Shown one piece after another: positions 17,237 through 26,152 of a stretch of DNA of 64,000 nt. The stretch comes from Burkholderia catarinensis (GTDB taxonomy: Bacteria; Pseudomonadota; Gammaproteobacteria; Burkholderiales; Burkholderiaceae): assembly GCF_001883705.2 (NCBI RefSeq), contig NZ_MDEQ02000027.1:29519-93518 (forward strand), in the 5' to 3' direction. Below the pieces are notes generated by a model. The model did not search any database and was not told where the DNA came from. It saw only the letters and a list, made by a program, of their open reading frames with translations. Each line of letters opens with the position of its first letter. Positions within the stretch are counted from its first letter, which is position 1. The position numbers and the translations under genes are program-made.

Positions 17237-18733
17237 ATGAAATCCTCCCCGTTGTCCGTGCGCGCCGGGTCGTGCCGCGCCGCCGTCGCCGCCGCGGTCG
17301 CCGCACTGGCGCTGGCGGGCTGCGCGAACTACATCGGCATCAAGAGCGACAAGCAGATCGCCCCCGCGTCGCAATTCGAATCCGCCCAGAGTCTGCCGGC
17401 CCAGGGCGGCCAGTGGCCGGCGCTCGACTGGGCAAACCAGTTCGGCGATCCGCAGTTGCCGAAGCTGATCGACGAAGCCCTTCAGGGCAATCCGTCGATC
17501 GCGCAGGCACAGGCACGCATCGCGAAGGCCTCGTCGTACATCGAATCGTCGCGCTCGAACCTGCTGCCGAAGGCAGAAGCCAGCTATTCGTGGACGCGCG
17601 AGCTGTATTCGTCGAACGCACTGTTCCCGCCTCCGTACGGCGGCCAGTGGTACAGCGAGAACAACGTGCTCGCGAGCGCTTCGTGGGAACTCGACCTGTG
17701 GGGCAAGAACCGCGAACGCCTGCACACTGCCGTGTCGCAGGAAAAGTCGGCTGAAGCCGACATGCAGCAGGCGCGCATCACGCTCGCGTCGTCGGTCGCG
17801 CGCAGCTATAACTCGCTCGCGCAGCTCTATGCGCTGCGCGACATCGCGCAACGCGAGATCACCAACCGCGAGACGGTCGGCAAGATCACCGACGGCCGCG
17901 TGTCTGCGGGCCTCGACACCAACGTCGAACGCCAGACGGCCCGCGGCAACATCGCGACGACCCAGGCTTCGCTGTCGGACCTCGACGGCCAGATCACGAC
18001 GGTGCGCTACCAGCTCGCCGCGCTGCTCGGCAAGGGTCCGGATCGCGGGCTGCAGATCGCGGCGCCCGTGCTGAACCCGAGCGGCGACGTCGTGCTGCCC
18101 GGCAACCTGCCGGCCGATCTCGTGTCGCGCCGCCCCGACATCGTCGCCGCGCGCTGGCAGGTCGAGGCTGCGATGCACGACGTGAAGGAAGCGAAGGCCG
18201 AGTTCTACCCTGACGTGAACCTCGCGGCCGGCTTCGGCTTCGATGCGTTCGGCTGGGGCAAATTCCTGAATTTCGCGAGTCGCCAGGCGCAGTTCGGCCC
18301 GGCGGTCCACCTGCCGATCTTCGACGCCGGCGCGCTGCGTGCGCAGCTCAAGGGCCGTTACGCGGACTTCGACCTGTCGGTCGCGAACTACAACCAGACG
18401 CTGATCAACGCGCTGAATGACGTCGCGACGCAGGTCGCGTCGATCCGCGCGGTCGATCGCCAGATGGGCGACGCGCAACGTGCGCTCGACGCATCGACGC
18501 GCGCGTACGACCTCGCCGTGATTCGCTACAAGGCCGGCCTGTCGCCGCAACTGCAGGTGCTGACCGCGGACAGCAACCGCCTCGCATCGGAGCAGACGGT
18601 GACCAACCTGAAGATGCGCCGACGCGACATGCAACTCGCGCTGATCAAGGCGCTGGGCGGCGGATTCGACGCGACCGGCACGCCGCTCGCCGCGCCCGAC
18701 GCCGACAAGCCGACAAAACAGGCCGCCAACTGA
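17237..18733 (+). CDS. Outer-membrane efflux lipoprotein (NodT/OprM type)
   Basis: A 498-residue TolC-type channel with a lipoprotein signal (lipobox L-A-G-C, Cys29). Two OEP repeats follow, each with coiled helices; hallmarks are PSIAQAQARIAKA, SASWELDLWGKNRE, ARSYNSLAQLYALRD, RPDIVAARWQVEAA and PVHLPIFDAGALRAQL. It exports drugs across the outer membrane with the adjacent EmrA and EmrB. The ATG at 17237 follows AGGGATCAGCGCG; a GTG start at 17201 is possible and would only lengthen the signal sequence. The order marR, outer-membrane channel, emrA, emrB is a typical beta-proteobacterial tripartite operon. Confidence 0.93.
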   Translation: MKSSPLSVRAGSCRAAVAAAVAALALAGCANYIGIKSDKQIAPASQFESAQSLPAQGGQWPALDWANQFGDPQLPKLIDEALQGNPSIAQAQARIAKASSYIESSRSNLLPKAEASYSWTRELYSSNALFPPPYGGQWYSENNVLASASWELDLWGKNRERLHTAVSQEKSAEADMQQARITLASSVARSYNSLAQLYALRDIAQREITNRETVGKITDGRVSAGLDTNVERQTARGNIATTQASLSDLDGQITTVRYQLAALLGKGPDRGLQIAAPVLNPSGDVVLPGNLPADLVSRRPDIVAARWQVEAAMHDVKEAKAEFYPDVNLAAGFGFDAFGWGKFLNFASRQAQFGPAVHLPIFDAGALRAQLKGRYADFDLSVANYNQTLINALNDVATQVASIRAVDRQMGDAQRALDASTRAYDLAVIRYKAGLSPQLQVLTADSNRLASEQTVTNLKMRRRDMQLALIKALGGGFDATGTPLAAPDADKPTKQAAN

Positions 18734-18785
18734 TCCGGCGCCACCACTACGCAGACACTCGAAATAACGGACGGAGAAAATCGCC

Positions 18786-20003
18786 ATGAGCGACCCTCAA
18801 CAAAATGCCGCCAGCGCACAGTCGCAAAACAACGGGAAGCGCAAACGGATGATGACGCTGCTCGTCGCGGTCATCGTGATCGCGGCCATCGCGTACGGCC
18901 TGTACTACTTCCTCGTCGCCCGCTTCCGTGAAGGGACCGACGATGCGTACGTGAACGGCAACGTCGTGCAGATCACGCCGCAGGTCACCGGCACCGTGAT
19001 CGCGGTGAAGGCCGACGATACGCAGACGGTCAAGGCCGGCGACCCGCTGGTCGTGCTCGACGCGGCCGATTCGCAGGTCGCACTGCAGCAGGCGGAAGCC
19101 AACCTCGCGCAGACGGTGCGCCAGGTGCGCGGCCTGTTCGTCAACGACGACCAGTACCGCGCGCAGGTCGCACTGCGCCAGTCCGACCTGTCGAAGGCCG
19201 ACGACGACCTGCGTCGCCGCATGGCCGTCGCACAGACGGGTGCCGTGTCGCAGGAAGAAATCTCGCATGCACGCGATGCCGTAAAGGCCGCGCAAGCATC
19301 GGTCGATGCCGCGCAGCAGCAGCTCGCATCGAATCGCGCACTGACGGCGAACACGACGATCGCATCGCACCCGAACGTGATGGCCGCGGCCGCGAAGGTT
19401 CGCGACGCGTACCTTGCGAACGCGCGTAACGTGCTGCCGGCGCCGGTCACCGGCTACGTCGCGAAGCGCTCGGTGCAGGTCGGCCAGCGCGTGTCGCCGG
19501 GCACGCCGCTGATGTCGGTGGTGCCGCTGAATGCCGTGTGGGTCGACGCGAACTTCAAGGAAGTCCAGCTCAAGCATATGCGCATCGGCCAGCCGGTCGA
19601 GATGACGGCCGACATCTACGGCTCGTCGGTCACCTACCACGGCAAGGTCATCGGCTTCTCGGCCGGTACGGGCTCGGCGTTCTCGCTGCTGCCGGCGCAG
19701 AACGCGACCGGCAACTGGATCAAGGTCGTGCAGCGCCTGCCGGTGCGTATCGAGCTCGACCCGAAGGATCTCGACAAGCATCCGCTGCGTATCGGCCTGT
19801 CGATGCAGGTCGACGTCGACATCAAGGACGAACGCGGCGACCAGCTCGTGAACGCGCCGAACACCGTCTACGAGACCAACGTGTTCGCGAAGTACGGCGA
19901 CGAAGCCGACGCCGAAATCGCCCGCATCGTCGCCGAGAACGCAGGCGGCAACGCATCGGCGCCGGCTGCGGCGAAGTCGAACGCCGCCGCGAAGATGATG
20001 TAA
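18786..20003 (+). CDS. emrA: EmrA-type membrane fusion protein (HlyD family)
   Basis: A 405-residue periplasmic adaptor with a short cytoplasmic N-terminus, a basic patch (KRKRMM), one transmembrane helix at about residues 22-45, a biotinyl/lipoyl-like beta domain (EGTDDAYVNGNVVQITPQVTG), a coiled-coil hairpin, the second half of the lipoyl domain (ARNVLPAPVTGYVAKRSVQVGQ) and a beta-barrel domain. TDDAYV and YVAKRSVQVGQ are EmrA/FarA-specific. It joins the inner-membrane EmrB to the outer-membrane channel encoded upstream. Spacing to both neighbours is short (52 and 28 bp) and a strong GGAGAAAA ribosome site is present, so it is part of one operon. Confidence 0.93.
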   Translation: MSDPQQNAASAQSQNNGKRKRMMTLLVAVIVIAAIAYGLYYFLVARFREGTDDAYVNGNVVQITPQVTGTVIAVKADDTQTVKAGDPLVVLDAADSQVALQQAEANLAQTVRQVRGLFVNDDQYRAQVALRQSDLSKADDDLRRRMAVAQTGAVSQEEISHARDAVKAAQASVDAAQQQLASNRALTANTTIASHPNVMAAAAKVRDAYLANARNVLPAPVTGYVAKRSVQVGQRVSPGTPLMSVVPLNAVWVDANFKEVQLKHMRIGQPVEMTADIYGSSVTYHGKVIGFSAGTGSAFSLLPAQNATGNWIKVVQRLPVRIELDPKDLDKHPLRIGLSMQVDVDIKDERGDQLVNAPNTVYETNVFAKYGDEADAEIARIVAENAGGNASAPAAAKSNAAAKMM

Positions 20004-20031
20004 CCGTTCCGACTCCGGAAAAACAACCGAC

Positions 20032-21591
20032 ATGGCACAGGCTCCTGCCTCTCACCCGCCCTTGCAGGGCGGGAAACTCGTGCTCGGGACGATCGCGGTG
20101 TCGCTCGCGGTGTTCATGAACGTGCTGGACACGTCCATCGCAAACGTCGCGATCCCGACCATCTCGGGCGACCTCGGCGTGTCGTCCGACCAGGGCACGT
20201 GGGTCATCACTTCGTTCGCCGTCGCAAACGCGATCTCGGTGCCGCTGACGGGCTGGCTGACCGACCGCTTCGGGCAGGTTCGCCTGTTCCTCGCGTCGAT
20301 CATCCTGTTCGTCATCTCGTCGTGGATGTGCGGCCTCGCGCCGACGCTGCCGTTCCTGCTCGCATCGCGCGTGCTCCAGGGCGCGGTCGCGGGCCCGATG
20401 ATTCCGCTGTCGCAATCGCTGCTGCTGTCGAGCTATCCACGCGCGAAGGCGCCGATGGCGCTTGCGCTGTGGTCGATGACGACGCTGATCGCGCCGGTCG
20501 CGGGCCCGATCCTCGGCGGCTGGATCTCGGACAACTACTCGTGGCCGTGGATCTTCTACGTGAACATCCCGGTCGGCATCGCCGCCGCGCTCGCCACGTG
20601 GTCGATCTATCGCACGCGCGAATCGACCGTGCGCCGCGCGCCGATCGACGGCGTCGGTCTCGCGCTGCTCGTGCTGTGGGTCGGCTCGCTGCAGATCATG
20701 CTCGACAAGGGCAAGGATCTCGACTGGTTCGCATCGACCACGATCGTCGCGCTCGCGCTGATCGCGATCGTCTCGTTCGCGTTCTTCGTGATCTGGGAAC
20801 TGACCGCCGAGCACCCGGTTGTCGACCTGTCGCTGTTCCGCATGCGCAACTTCACGGGCGGCACGATCGCGCTGGCGGTCGGCTACGGGCTCTACTTCGG
20901 CAATCTCGTGCTGTTGCCGTTGTGGCTGCAGACCCAGATCGGCTATACGGCAACCGACGCGGGTCTCGTGATGGCGCCGGTCGGGCTGTTCGCGATCCTG
21001 CTGTCGCCGCTGACCGGCAAGTTCCTGCCGCGCACCGACCCGCGCTATATCGCGACCGCCGCGTTCCTGACGTTCGCGCTGTGCTTCTGGATGCGCTCGC
21101 GCTACACGACGGGTGTCGACGAATGGTCGCTGACGTTGCCGACGCTCGTACAGGGTATCGCGATGGCCGGCTTCTTCATCCCGCTCGTGTCGATCACGTT
21201 GTCCGGCCTGCCCGGCCACCGCATCCCGGCAGCTTCCGGCTTGTCGAACTTCGTGCGGATCATGTGCGGCGGCATCGGCACGTCGATCTTCCAGACCGCG
21301 TGGGACCACCGCAACAACTTCCATCACGCGCAACTGGTCGAGCAGGCGAACCCGTACAACCCGACGTTCAACCAGGCCGTCACGCAGATGGGCAACCTCG
21401 GACTGACGAAGGACCAGGCGCACGGGCTCATCAACAATATGGCCACGCAACAGGCCGCGCAGCTCGGCGTGAACGATCTGTTCTACATCTCGGCGGTGAT
21501 CTTCGTGCTGCTGATTGCGCTGATCTGGATCACCAAGCCCGAACGCGCGGGCGGCGGCGATGCCGGTGCGGCGGCGTCGGCTGCGCACTGA
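20032..21591 (+). CDS. emrB: EmrB/QacA-type MFS drug:H+ antiporter (DHA2, 14 TM)
   Basis: A 519-residue inner-membrane transporter with 14 predicted hydrophobic helices. DHA2 hallmarks are MNVLDTSIANVAIPTISGDLG (motif D1, helix 1), GWLTDRFGQVR (motif A) and LQGAVAGPMIPLSQSLLL with PVAGPILGGWISD (motif C, antiporter motif). It uses the proton gradient to expel hydrophobic drugs through EmrA and the outer-membrane channel; exact substrates cannot be read from sequence. It is the last gene of the operon, followed by a strong bidirectional terminator. Confidence 0.94.
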   Translation: MAQAPASHPPLQGGKLVLGTIAVSLAVFMNVLDTSIANVAIPTISGDLGVSSDQGTWVITSFAVANAISVPLTGWLTDRFGQVRLFLASIILFVISSWMCGLAPTLPFLLASRVLQGAVAGPMIPLSQSLLLSSYPRAKAPMALALWSMTTLIAPVAGPILGGWISDNYSWPWIFYVNIPVGIAAALATWSIYRTRESTVRRAPIDGVGLALLVLWVGSLQIMLDKGKDLDWFASTTIVALALIAIVSFAFFVIWELTAEHPVVDLSLFRMRNFTGGTIALAVGYGLYFGNLVLLPLWLQTQIGYTATDAGLVMAPVGLFAILLSPLTGKFLPRTDPRYIATAAFLTFALCFWMRSRYTTGVDEWSLTLPTLVQGIAMAGFFIPLVSITLSGLPGHRIPAASGLSNFVRIMCGGIGTSIFQTAWDHRNNFHHAQLVEQANPYNPTFNQAVTQMGNLGLTKDQAHGLINNMATQQAAQLGVNDLFYISAVIFVLLIALIWITKPERAGGGDAGAAASAAH

Positions 21592-21624
21592 GCGCCACCC
21601 GATACCGCGCCCCGCGCGCCAAAC

Positions 21625-21656
21625 AAAAAGCCCGGTCGAAATCGACCGGGCTTTTT
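21625..21656. terminator. Bidirectional terminator between emrB and truB
   Basis: A perfect 15-bp stem (AAAAAGCCCGGTCGA paired with TCGACCGGGCTTTTT) around a 2-nt centre, with U-tracts in both directions. It serves the converging emrB and truB transcripts. Confidence 0.95.
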
Positions 21657-21685
21657 CGTTCCGACGGCGCTTGGCGCGCCGCGAA

Positions 21686-22618
21686 TCATGCAGCCGTCAC
21701 CACGAGGCGTTCCGGCGCCAGCACGCCGTTGGCCTTGCGAGCCACACCGAGCAGCCGCGCCGCGTCGTACACGCGCACACGCTCACCCTCCACCGCGTCG
21801 ATCGGATCGAGCGCAGACAGCGGCAAACGTTGACCGTGCAGAAACCGCTTCGCGCAGGCTTCGTCGAGACGAACCAGCGGAAACGTCGACAGCAGCGCGT
21901 CGACCGGCTGAAGCCACGCATCGCGCGCCGCTTCAGCGGCGTCCGACAGCGCATCGAGCGTCACTGCATGCTCGAGCGTCAACGCGCCGACGCCCGTGCG
22001 ACGCAGCATCGTCAGATGCGCACCGCAACCCAGCACCTCGCCGATATCTTCCGCCAGTGTGCGCACATACGTACCCTTGCTGCAGGTCACACGGAACGTC
22101 ACGTCGGGCAGCTCGCAGGCGAGCAGGCCGAGCGCATGGATCGTCACGTTGCGGCCCTCGCGTTCGACGGTCTGGCCCGCGCGCGCATATTCGTACAGCG
22201 GCTTGCCGTCGCGCTTGAGCGCCGAATACATCGGCGGCACCTGCACGATCTCGCCGGTGAAGCGCACGAGCGCGGCTTCCACCGCTGCGCGGTCGCATTC
22301 GACGGGCCGCGTATCGATCACTTCGCCTTCCGCATCGCCGGTGGCCGTGCGCTGGCCGAGACGCATCGTCGCTTCGTAGGTCTTGTCGGCATCGAGCAGG
22401 TCCTGCGAGAACTTCGTCGCCTCGCCGAAGCACAGCGGCAGCAGGCCCGAGGCCAGCGGATCGAGCGTACCGGTGTGACCGGCTTTCTTCGCGAGAAGCA
22501 GGCGCTTCGCGCGAATCAGCGCATCGTTGCTCGACAGGCCAACCGGCTTGTCGAGCAGGAGGACGCCGTCCAGCGCGCGCCGGGGCACACGCGGACGTTG
22601 GGGTGCTGCAGTCGTCAT
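21686..22618 (-). CDS. truB: tRNA pseudouridine(55) synthase
   Basis: A 310-residue enzyme that makes pseudouridine 55 in the T-loop of tRNAs. Motif I is DGVLLLDKPVGLSSNDAL. The catalytic motif is KAGHTGTLDPLASGLLP, with nucleophile Asp53. The PPMYSALKRDGKPLYEYARAG block and the GTYVRTLAEDIGEVLG motif are present, followed by a C-terminal PUA-like part. It is the last gene of the rimP-nusA-infB-rbfA-truB operon, 13 bp after rbfA, and ends at the shared terminator. Confidence 0.96.
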   Translation of the reverse strand: MTTAAPQRPRVPRRALDGVLLLDKPVGLSSNDALIRAKRLLLAKKAGHTGTLDPLASGLLPLCFGEATKFSQDLLDADKTYEATMRLGQRTATGDAEGEVIDTRPVECDRAAVEAALVRFTGEIVQVPPMYSALKRDGKPLYEYARAGQTVEREGRNVTIHALGLLACELPDVTFRVTCSKGTYVRTLAEDIGEVLGCGAHLTMLRRTGVGALTLEHAVTLDALSDAAEAARDAWLQPVDALLSTFPLVRLDEACAKRFLHGQRLPLSALDPIDAVEGERVRVYDAARLLGVARKANGVLAPERLVVTAA

Positions 22619-22631
22619 AGGCCGGTCGAGC

Positions 22632-23030
22632 TCACTCGTCCTTGGTAGGTACGTCGGCCTCGTCGTCGTCCTTCGCGCGCGTCGAGTTCGCTTCCTTGAT
22701 CAGGCGCGACATTTCCACGGCCTTCTCGATCGTCTGGTCGTAGTGGAAATGCAGCGTCGGCACCGTGTGAATGTGCAGGCGCTTGAACAGCAGGTTGTGC
22801 AAGTGACCCGACGCATGGTTCAGCGCCTCCTGCGTCTTGGCCGGATCGCCGGTCAGCGCCGTGAAGTACACCTTCGCGTGCGCGTAGTCCGGCGTGAGCT
22901 CGACGCTCTGGATGGTCACGATACCGATACGCGGATCCTTGACCTCGCGCATGATGAGTTCGGACAGATCGCGCTGAATCTGGTCGGCAATCTGAACGTT
23001 GCGATTGGGGGAAGTACGTTTCCTGGACAT
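22632..23030 (-). CDS. rbfA: 30S ribosome-binding factor A
   Basis: A 132-residue KH-fold protein needed for late maturation of the 30S subunit (16S 5' end) and cold adaptation. Family blocks are RNVQIADQIQRDLSELI, KDPRIGIVTIQSVELTPDYAHAKVYFT and the C-terminal LHFHYDQTIEKAVEMSRLI. An acidic/Lys tail of about 15 residues extends past the fold. It lies between infB and truB in the canonical order. Confidence 0.95.
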   Translation of the reverse strand: MSRKRTSPNRNVQIADQIQRDLSELIMREVKDPRIGIVTIQSVELTPDYAHAKVYFTALTGDPAKTQEALNHASGHLHNLLFKRLHIHTVPTLHFHYDQTIEKAVEMSRLIKEANSTRAKDDDEADVPTKDE

Positions 23031-23092
23031 GATCGATCCCTGATTCGTTTATCAGGATAATGCGGCCGCCTTCTGGCGAGCCGCCATGAAAA

Positions 23093-23124
23093 TGGGCGGG
23101 ACAGGCCCAAGCCTGCCCCGCCCA
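23093..23124 (-). other. Terminator-like hairpin between infB and rbfA
   Basis: On the minus strand TGGGCGGG..GCAGGC pairs with GCCTG..CCCGCCCA (one internal mismatch), followed by UUUUC. The short U-tract suggests partial termination or an RNA-processing site, which would lower rbfA-truB relative to infB. Confidence 0.55.
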
Positions 23125-23142
23125 CGAGCCGATACGCGACGA

Positions 23143-26061
23143 TTACAGCGTACGCGCGACTTCGGTCACTTCGAAGACTTCGAACTGGTCGCCTTCGATG
23201 ACGTCGTTGAAGTTCTTCACCGACATACCGCACTCGAAGCCTTGCTTCACTTCCTTCACGTCGTCCTTGAAGCGCTTCAGCGATTCGAGTTCGCCCGTGA
23301 AGATCACGACGTTGTTGCGCAGTACGCGCACCGACGACGAGCGCTTGACGATACCGTCCGTGACCATACAGCCGGCGACCGTGCCGATCTTCGGCACCTT
23401 GAACACCTGGCGCACCTCGACCATACCGGTGATGACTTCGCGCTTCTCCGGTGCGAGCATGCCCGACATCGCGGCCTTCACCTCATCCACTGCGTCGTAG
23501 ATGATGTTGTAGTAGCGGATGTCGATGCCGTTCGACTCGGCCAGCTTGCGCGCCTGTGCATCCGCACGCGTGTTGAAGCCGATGATGACCGCCTTCGATG
23601 CCGTCGCGAGGTTGACGTCGTTTTCGCTGATGCCGCCCACCGCGCTGTGCACGATCTGCACGCGCACTTCGTCGGTCGACAGCTTGAGCAGCGACTGCAC
23701 GAGCGCTTCCTGCGAGCCCTGCACGTCCGCCTTGATGATGAGCGGCAGGTTCTGCACTTCGCCTTCGCCCATCTGCTCGAGCATGCTTTCCAGCTTCGCG
23801 GCCTGCTGCTTCGCAAGCTTCACGTCGCGGAACTTGCCCTGACGGAACAGCGCGATTTCGCGCGCCTTGCGCTCGTCCGGCAGCACGATCACTTCCTCGC
23901 CCGCACCCGGCACTTCCGACAGACCCTGGATTTCGACCGGGATCGACGGGCCGGCTTCCTTCGTCGGCTTGCCGTTCTCGTCGAGCATCGCACGGACGCG
24001 GCCATAAGCCGAGCCCGCAAGCACGATGTCGCCGCGGTTCAGCGTGCCGGACTGCACCAGGATCGTCGCGACCGGGCCCTTGCCCTTGTCGAGCTTCGCT
24101 TCGATCACGATGCCCTTGGCCGGCGCTTCGACCGGTGCCTTCAGTTCCAGCACTTCGGCCTGCAGCAGCACGTTCTCGAGCAGATCGTCGATGCCTGCGC
24201 CCGTCTTTGCCGACACCGGCACGAACGGCGAATCGCCACCGTATTCTTCCGGCACGACGCCTTCCGCGACCAGCTCCTGCTTGACGCGATCGAGGTTAGC
24301 GTCCGGCTTGTCGATCTTGTTGATCGCGACGACGATCGGCACGCCACCCGCCTTCGCGTGGGCGATCGCTTCCTTCGTCTGCGGCATCACGCCGTCGTCG
24401 GCTGCCACCACCAGCACCACGATGTCGGTCGCCTTCGCGCCGCGTGCACGCATTGCCGTGAACGCTTCGTGACCCGGCGTATCGAGGAACGTGATGACGC
24501 CACGCGGCGTGTCGACGTGATACGCGCCGATATGCTGCGTAATGCCGCCCGCTTCGCCTGCGGCAACCTTCGCGCGGCGGATGTGGTCGAGCAGCGAGGT
24601 CTTGCCGTGGTCGACGTGACCCATCACCGTGACGACCGGCGGACGCGGCAGTTGCTCCGCATCGGTAGTGGCTTCGCCTTCGACGAGCAGCGCTTCCGGA
24701 TCGTCCAGCTTCGCAGCAACCGCGCGGTGGCCCAGTTCCTCGACGACGATCATCGCCGTTTCCTGGTCGAGCACCTGGTTGATCGTGACCATCTGGCCCA
24801 TCTTCATCATCACCTTGATGACTTCGGAGGCCTTGATCGACATCTTGTGCGCGAGATCCGCAACCGAAACGGTTTCCGGCACGTGCACTTCACGGACGAT
24901 CGGCTCGGTCGGCGCCTGGAACGACGATGCGCTGTCCTGGTGACGGCCGCGACCCTTCGGGCCGCCGCGCCAGCCGCGGTCGACACCGCCGCTCGAATCG
25001 CCGCGCGTCTTGATGCCGCGACGCTTCGACGCGTCGTCCTGCCAGCCGCCCTTGCCTGCGCCCGGCTTCTTGTTGCGGTCGCCCGCGCCTGCCGGCGCCT
25101 GCGTCGTTGCCGGTGCTGCACCGGCCGGCTTCTTCACGGCCGGACGCGCTTGCGCGCCTTCCGGCTTCGCCGGCTTGTGCAGCGTGCCCTTCGCTTCGAC
25201 CGGCTTCGGCGGCTCGACCGGCTTCGGCGGCTCGACTGCCTTGACCACTGCCTTGCGCGGCGTGTTCATCATTTCGCGGATCGCACGCGCTTCGGCTTCC
25301 GCCGCCTCGCGACGCTTGCGAATTTCTTCCTGCTCGGCGCGCGCCTTGTCCGCCGCTTCGCGGGCAGCGTCTTCAGCCTTCTTCGCCGCTTCGCGCTGCG
25401 CCGCACGTTCGGCGGCCGCGCGTGCTTCGTCCTGTGCGGACTGCGCACTCGTCGCTTCCTGCTCGGCCGCGGCGGCCTGCTGCGCTGCCGCCTGCTGCTG
25501 TGCCGCAGCGGTTTCGACCGCGACACGCTTCGCCGCAGCCTCTTCCTCGGCGCGACGGCGCTCGGCTTCGGCCGCTTCCTCTCGGGCGCGACGTTCGGCT
25601 TCCTCGCGCTCGAGGTGTTCCTGGCGCTCGCGCAGTTCCTGCGCCTGCTTCTCGAGCAGCTCGGCCTCGCGGCGCGCTTCTTCCTCGCGACGCTTCAGTT
25701 CTGCATCGTCGTCCGCTTCGGCGACCTGCTCCTGACCCTGTTCCGCCCCATCGCTCACGTCGTCGCGCTTGACGAACGTGCGCTTCTTGCGGACCTCGAC
25801 CTGAATGGTGCGAGCCTTGCCCGTCGCGTCAGATTGCTTGATCTCCGACGTATGCTTGCGGGTCAGCGTGATCTTGCGCTTGTCGCCGTCGGTTGCGCCG
25901 TGCGACTTGCGCAAATGATCGAGCAGACGCGCCTTGTCCGTTTCGGACAGCGCATCGTCTTCACTCGCTTTCTGGACGCCCGCTGCCTGCAGCTGTTCGA
26001 GCAGCACACCAGCAGGCATTTTCAGTTCCGCGGCAAATTGGGCTACGTTGTTACTCGCCAT
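23143..26061 (-). CDS. infB: Translation initiation factor IF-2
   Basis: A 972-residue GTPase that delivers fMet-tRNA to the 30S subunit and promotes subunit joining. The order is an N-terminal IF2_N fold (SNNVAQFAAELKMPAGVLLE), a very long charged Ala/Glu/Arg coiled coil (about residues 110-265), a Lys/Pro/Gly linker, a second IF2_N domain (VSVADLAHKMSIKASEVIKV), and a G domain from about residue 470 with G1 GHVDHGKT, G3 DTPGHEAF and G4 NKID. The beta-barrel domains and the C-terminal fMet-binding domain follow (GFECGMSVKNFNDVIEGDQFE). It lies between nusA and rbfA as usual. The ribosome site GAGGAAT precedes the ATG. Confidence 0.97.
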   Translation of the reverse strand: MASNNVAQFAAELKMPAGVLLEQLQAAGVQKASEDDALSETDKARLLDHLRKSHGATDGDKRKITLTRKHTSEIKQSDATGKARTIQVEVRKKRTFVKRDDVSDGAEQGQEQVAEADDDAELKRREEEARREAELLEKQAQELRERQEHLEREEAERRAREEAAEAERRRAEEEAAAKRVAVETAAAQQQAAAQQAAAAEQEATSAQSAQDEARAAAERAAQREAAKKAEDAAREAADKARAEQEEIRKRREAAEAEARAIREMMNTPRKAVVKAVEPPKPVEPPKPVEAKGTLHKPAKPEGAQARPAVKKPAGAAPATTQAPAGAGDRNKKPGAGKGGWQDDASKRRGIKTRGDSSGGVDRGWRGGPKGRGRHQDSASSFQAPTEPIVREVHVPETVSVADLAHKMSIKASEVIKVMMKMGQMVTINQVLDQETAMIVVEELGHRAVAAKLDDPEALLVEGEATTDAEQLPRPPVVTVMGHVDHGKTSLLDHIRRAKVAAGEAGGITQHIGAYHVDTPRGVITFLDTPGHEAFTAMRARGAKATDIVVLVVAADDGVMPQTKEAIAHAKAGGVPIVVAINKIDKPDANLDRVKQELVAEGVVPEEYGGDSPFVPVSAKTGAGIDDLLENVLLQAEVLELKAPVEAPAKGIVIEAKLDKGKGPVATILVQSGTLNRGDIVLAGSAYGRVRAMLDENGKPTKEAGPSIPVEIQGLSEVPGAGEEVIVLPDERKAREIALFRQGKFRDVKLAKQQAAKLESMLEQMGEGEVQNLPLIIKADVQGSQEALVQSLLKLSTDEVRVQIVHSAVGGISENDVNLATASKAVIIGFNTRADAQARKLAESNGIDIRYYNIIYDAVDEVKAAMSGMLAPEKREVITGMVEVRQVFKVPKIGTVAGCMVTDGIVKRSSSVRVLRNNVVIFTGELESLKRFKDDVKEVKQGFECGMSVKNFNDVIEGDQFEVFEVTEVARTL

Positions 26062-26152
26062 TCATTCCTCTTAGTGCAAGGACCGATTCCTTGCTGTTAG
26101 CATCGGGTCAGGCCATACGGCCGCCATCAAATCAGTGCGCCATGGTCATTTC

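Noticed and set aside
23086..26100. A 1004-codon open frame antisense to infB
   Set aside because: It mirrors the codon bias of infB on the opposite strand in GC-rich DNA and its translation is a His/Arg/Leu-rich sequence with no domain.
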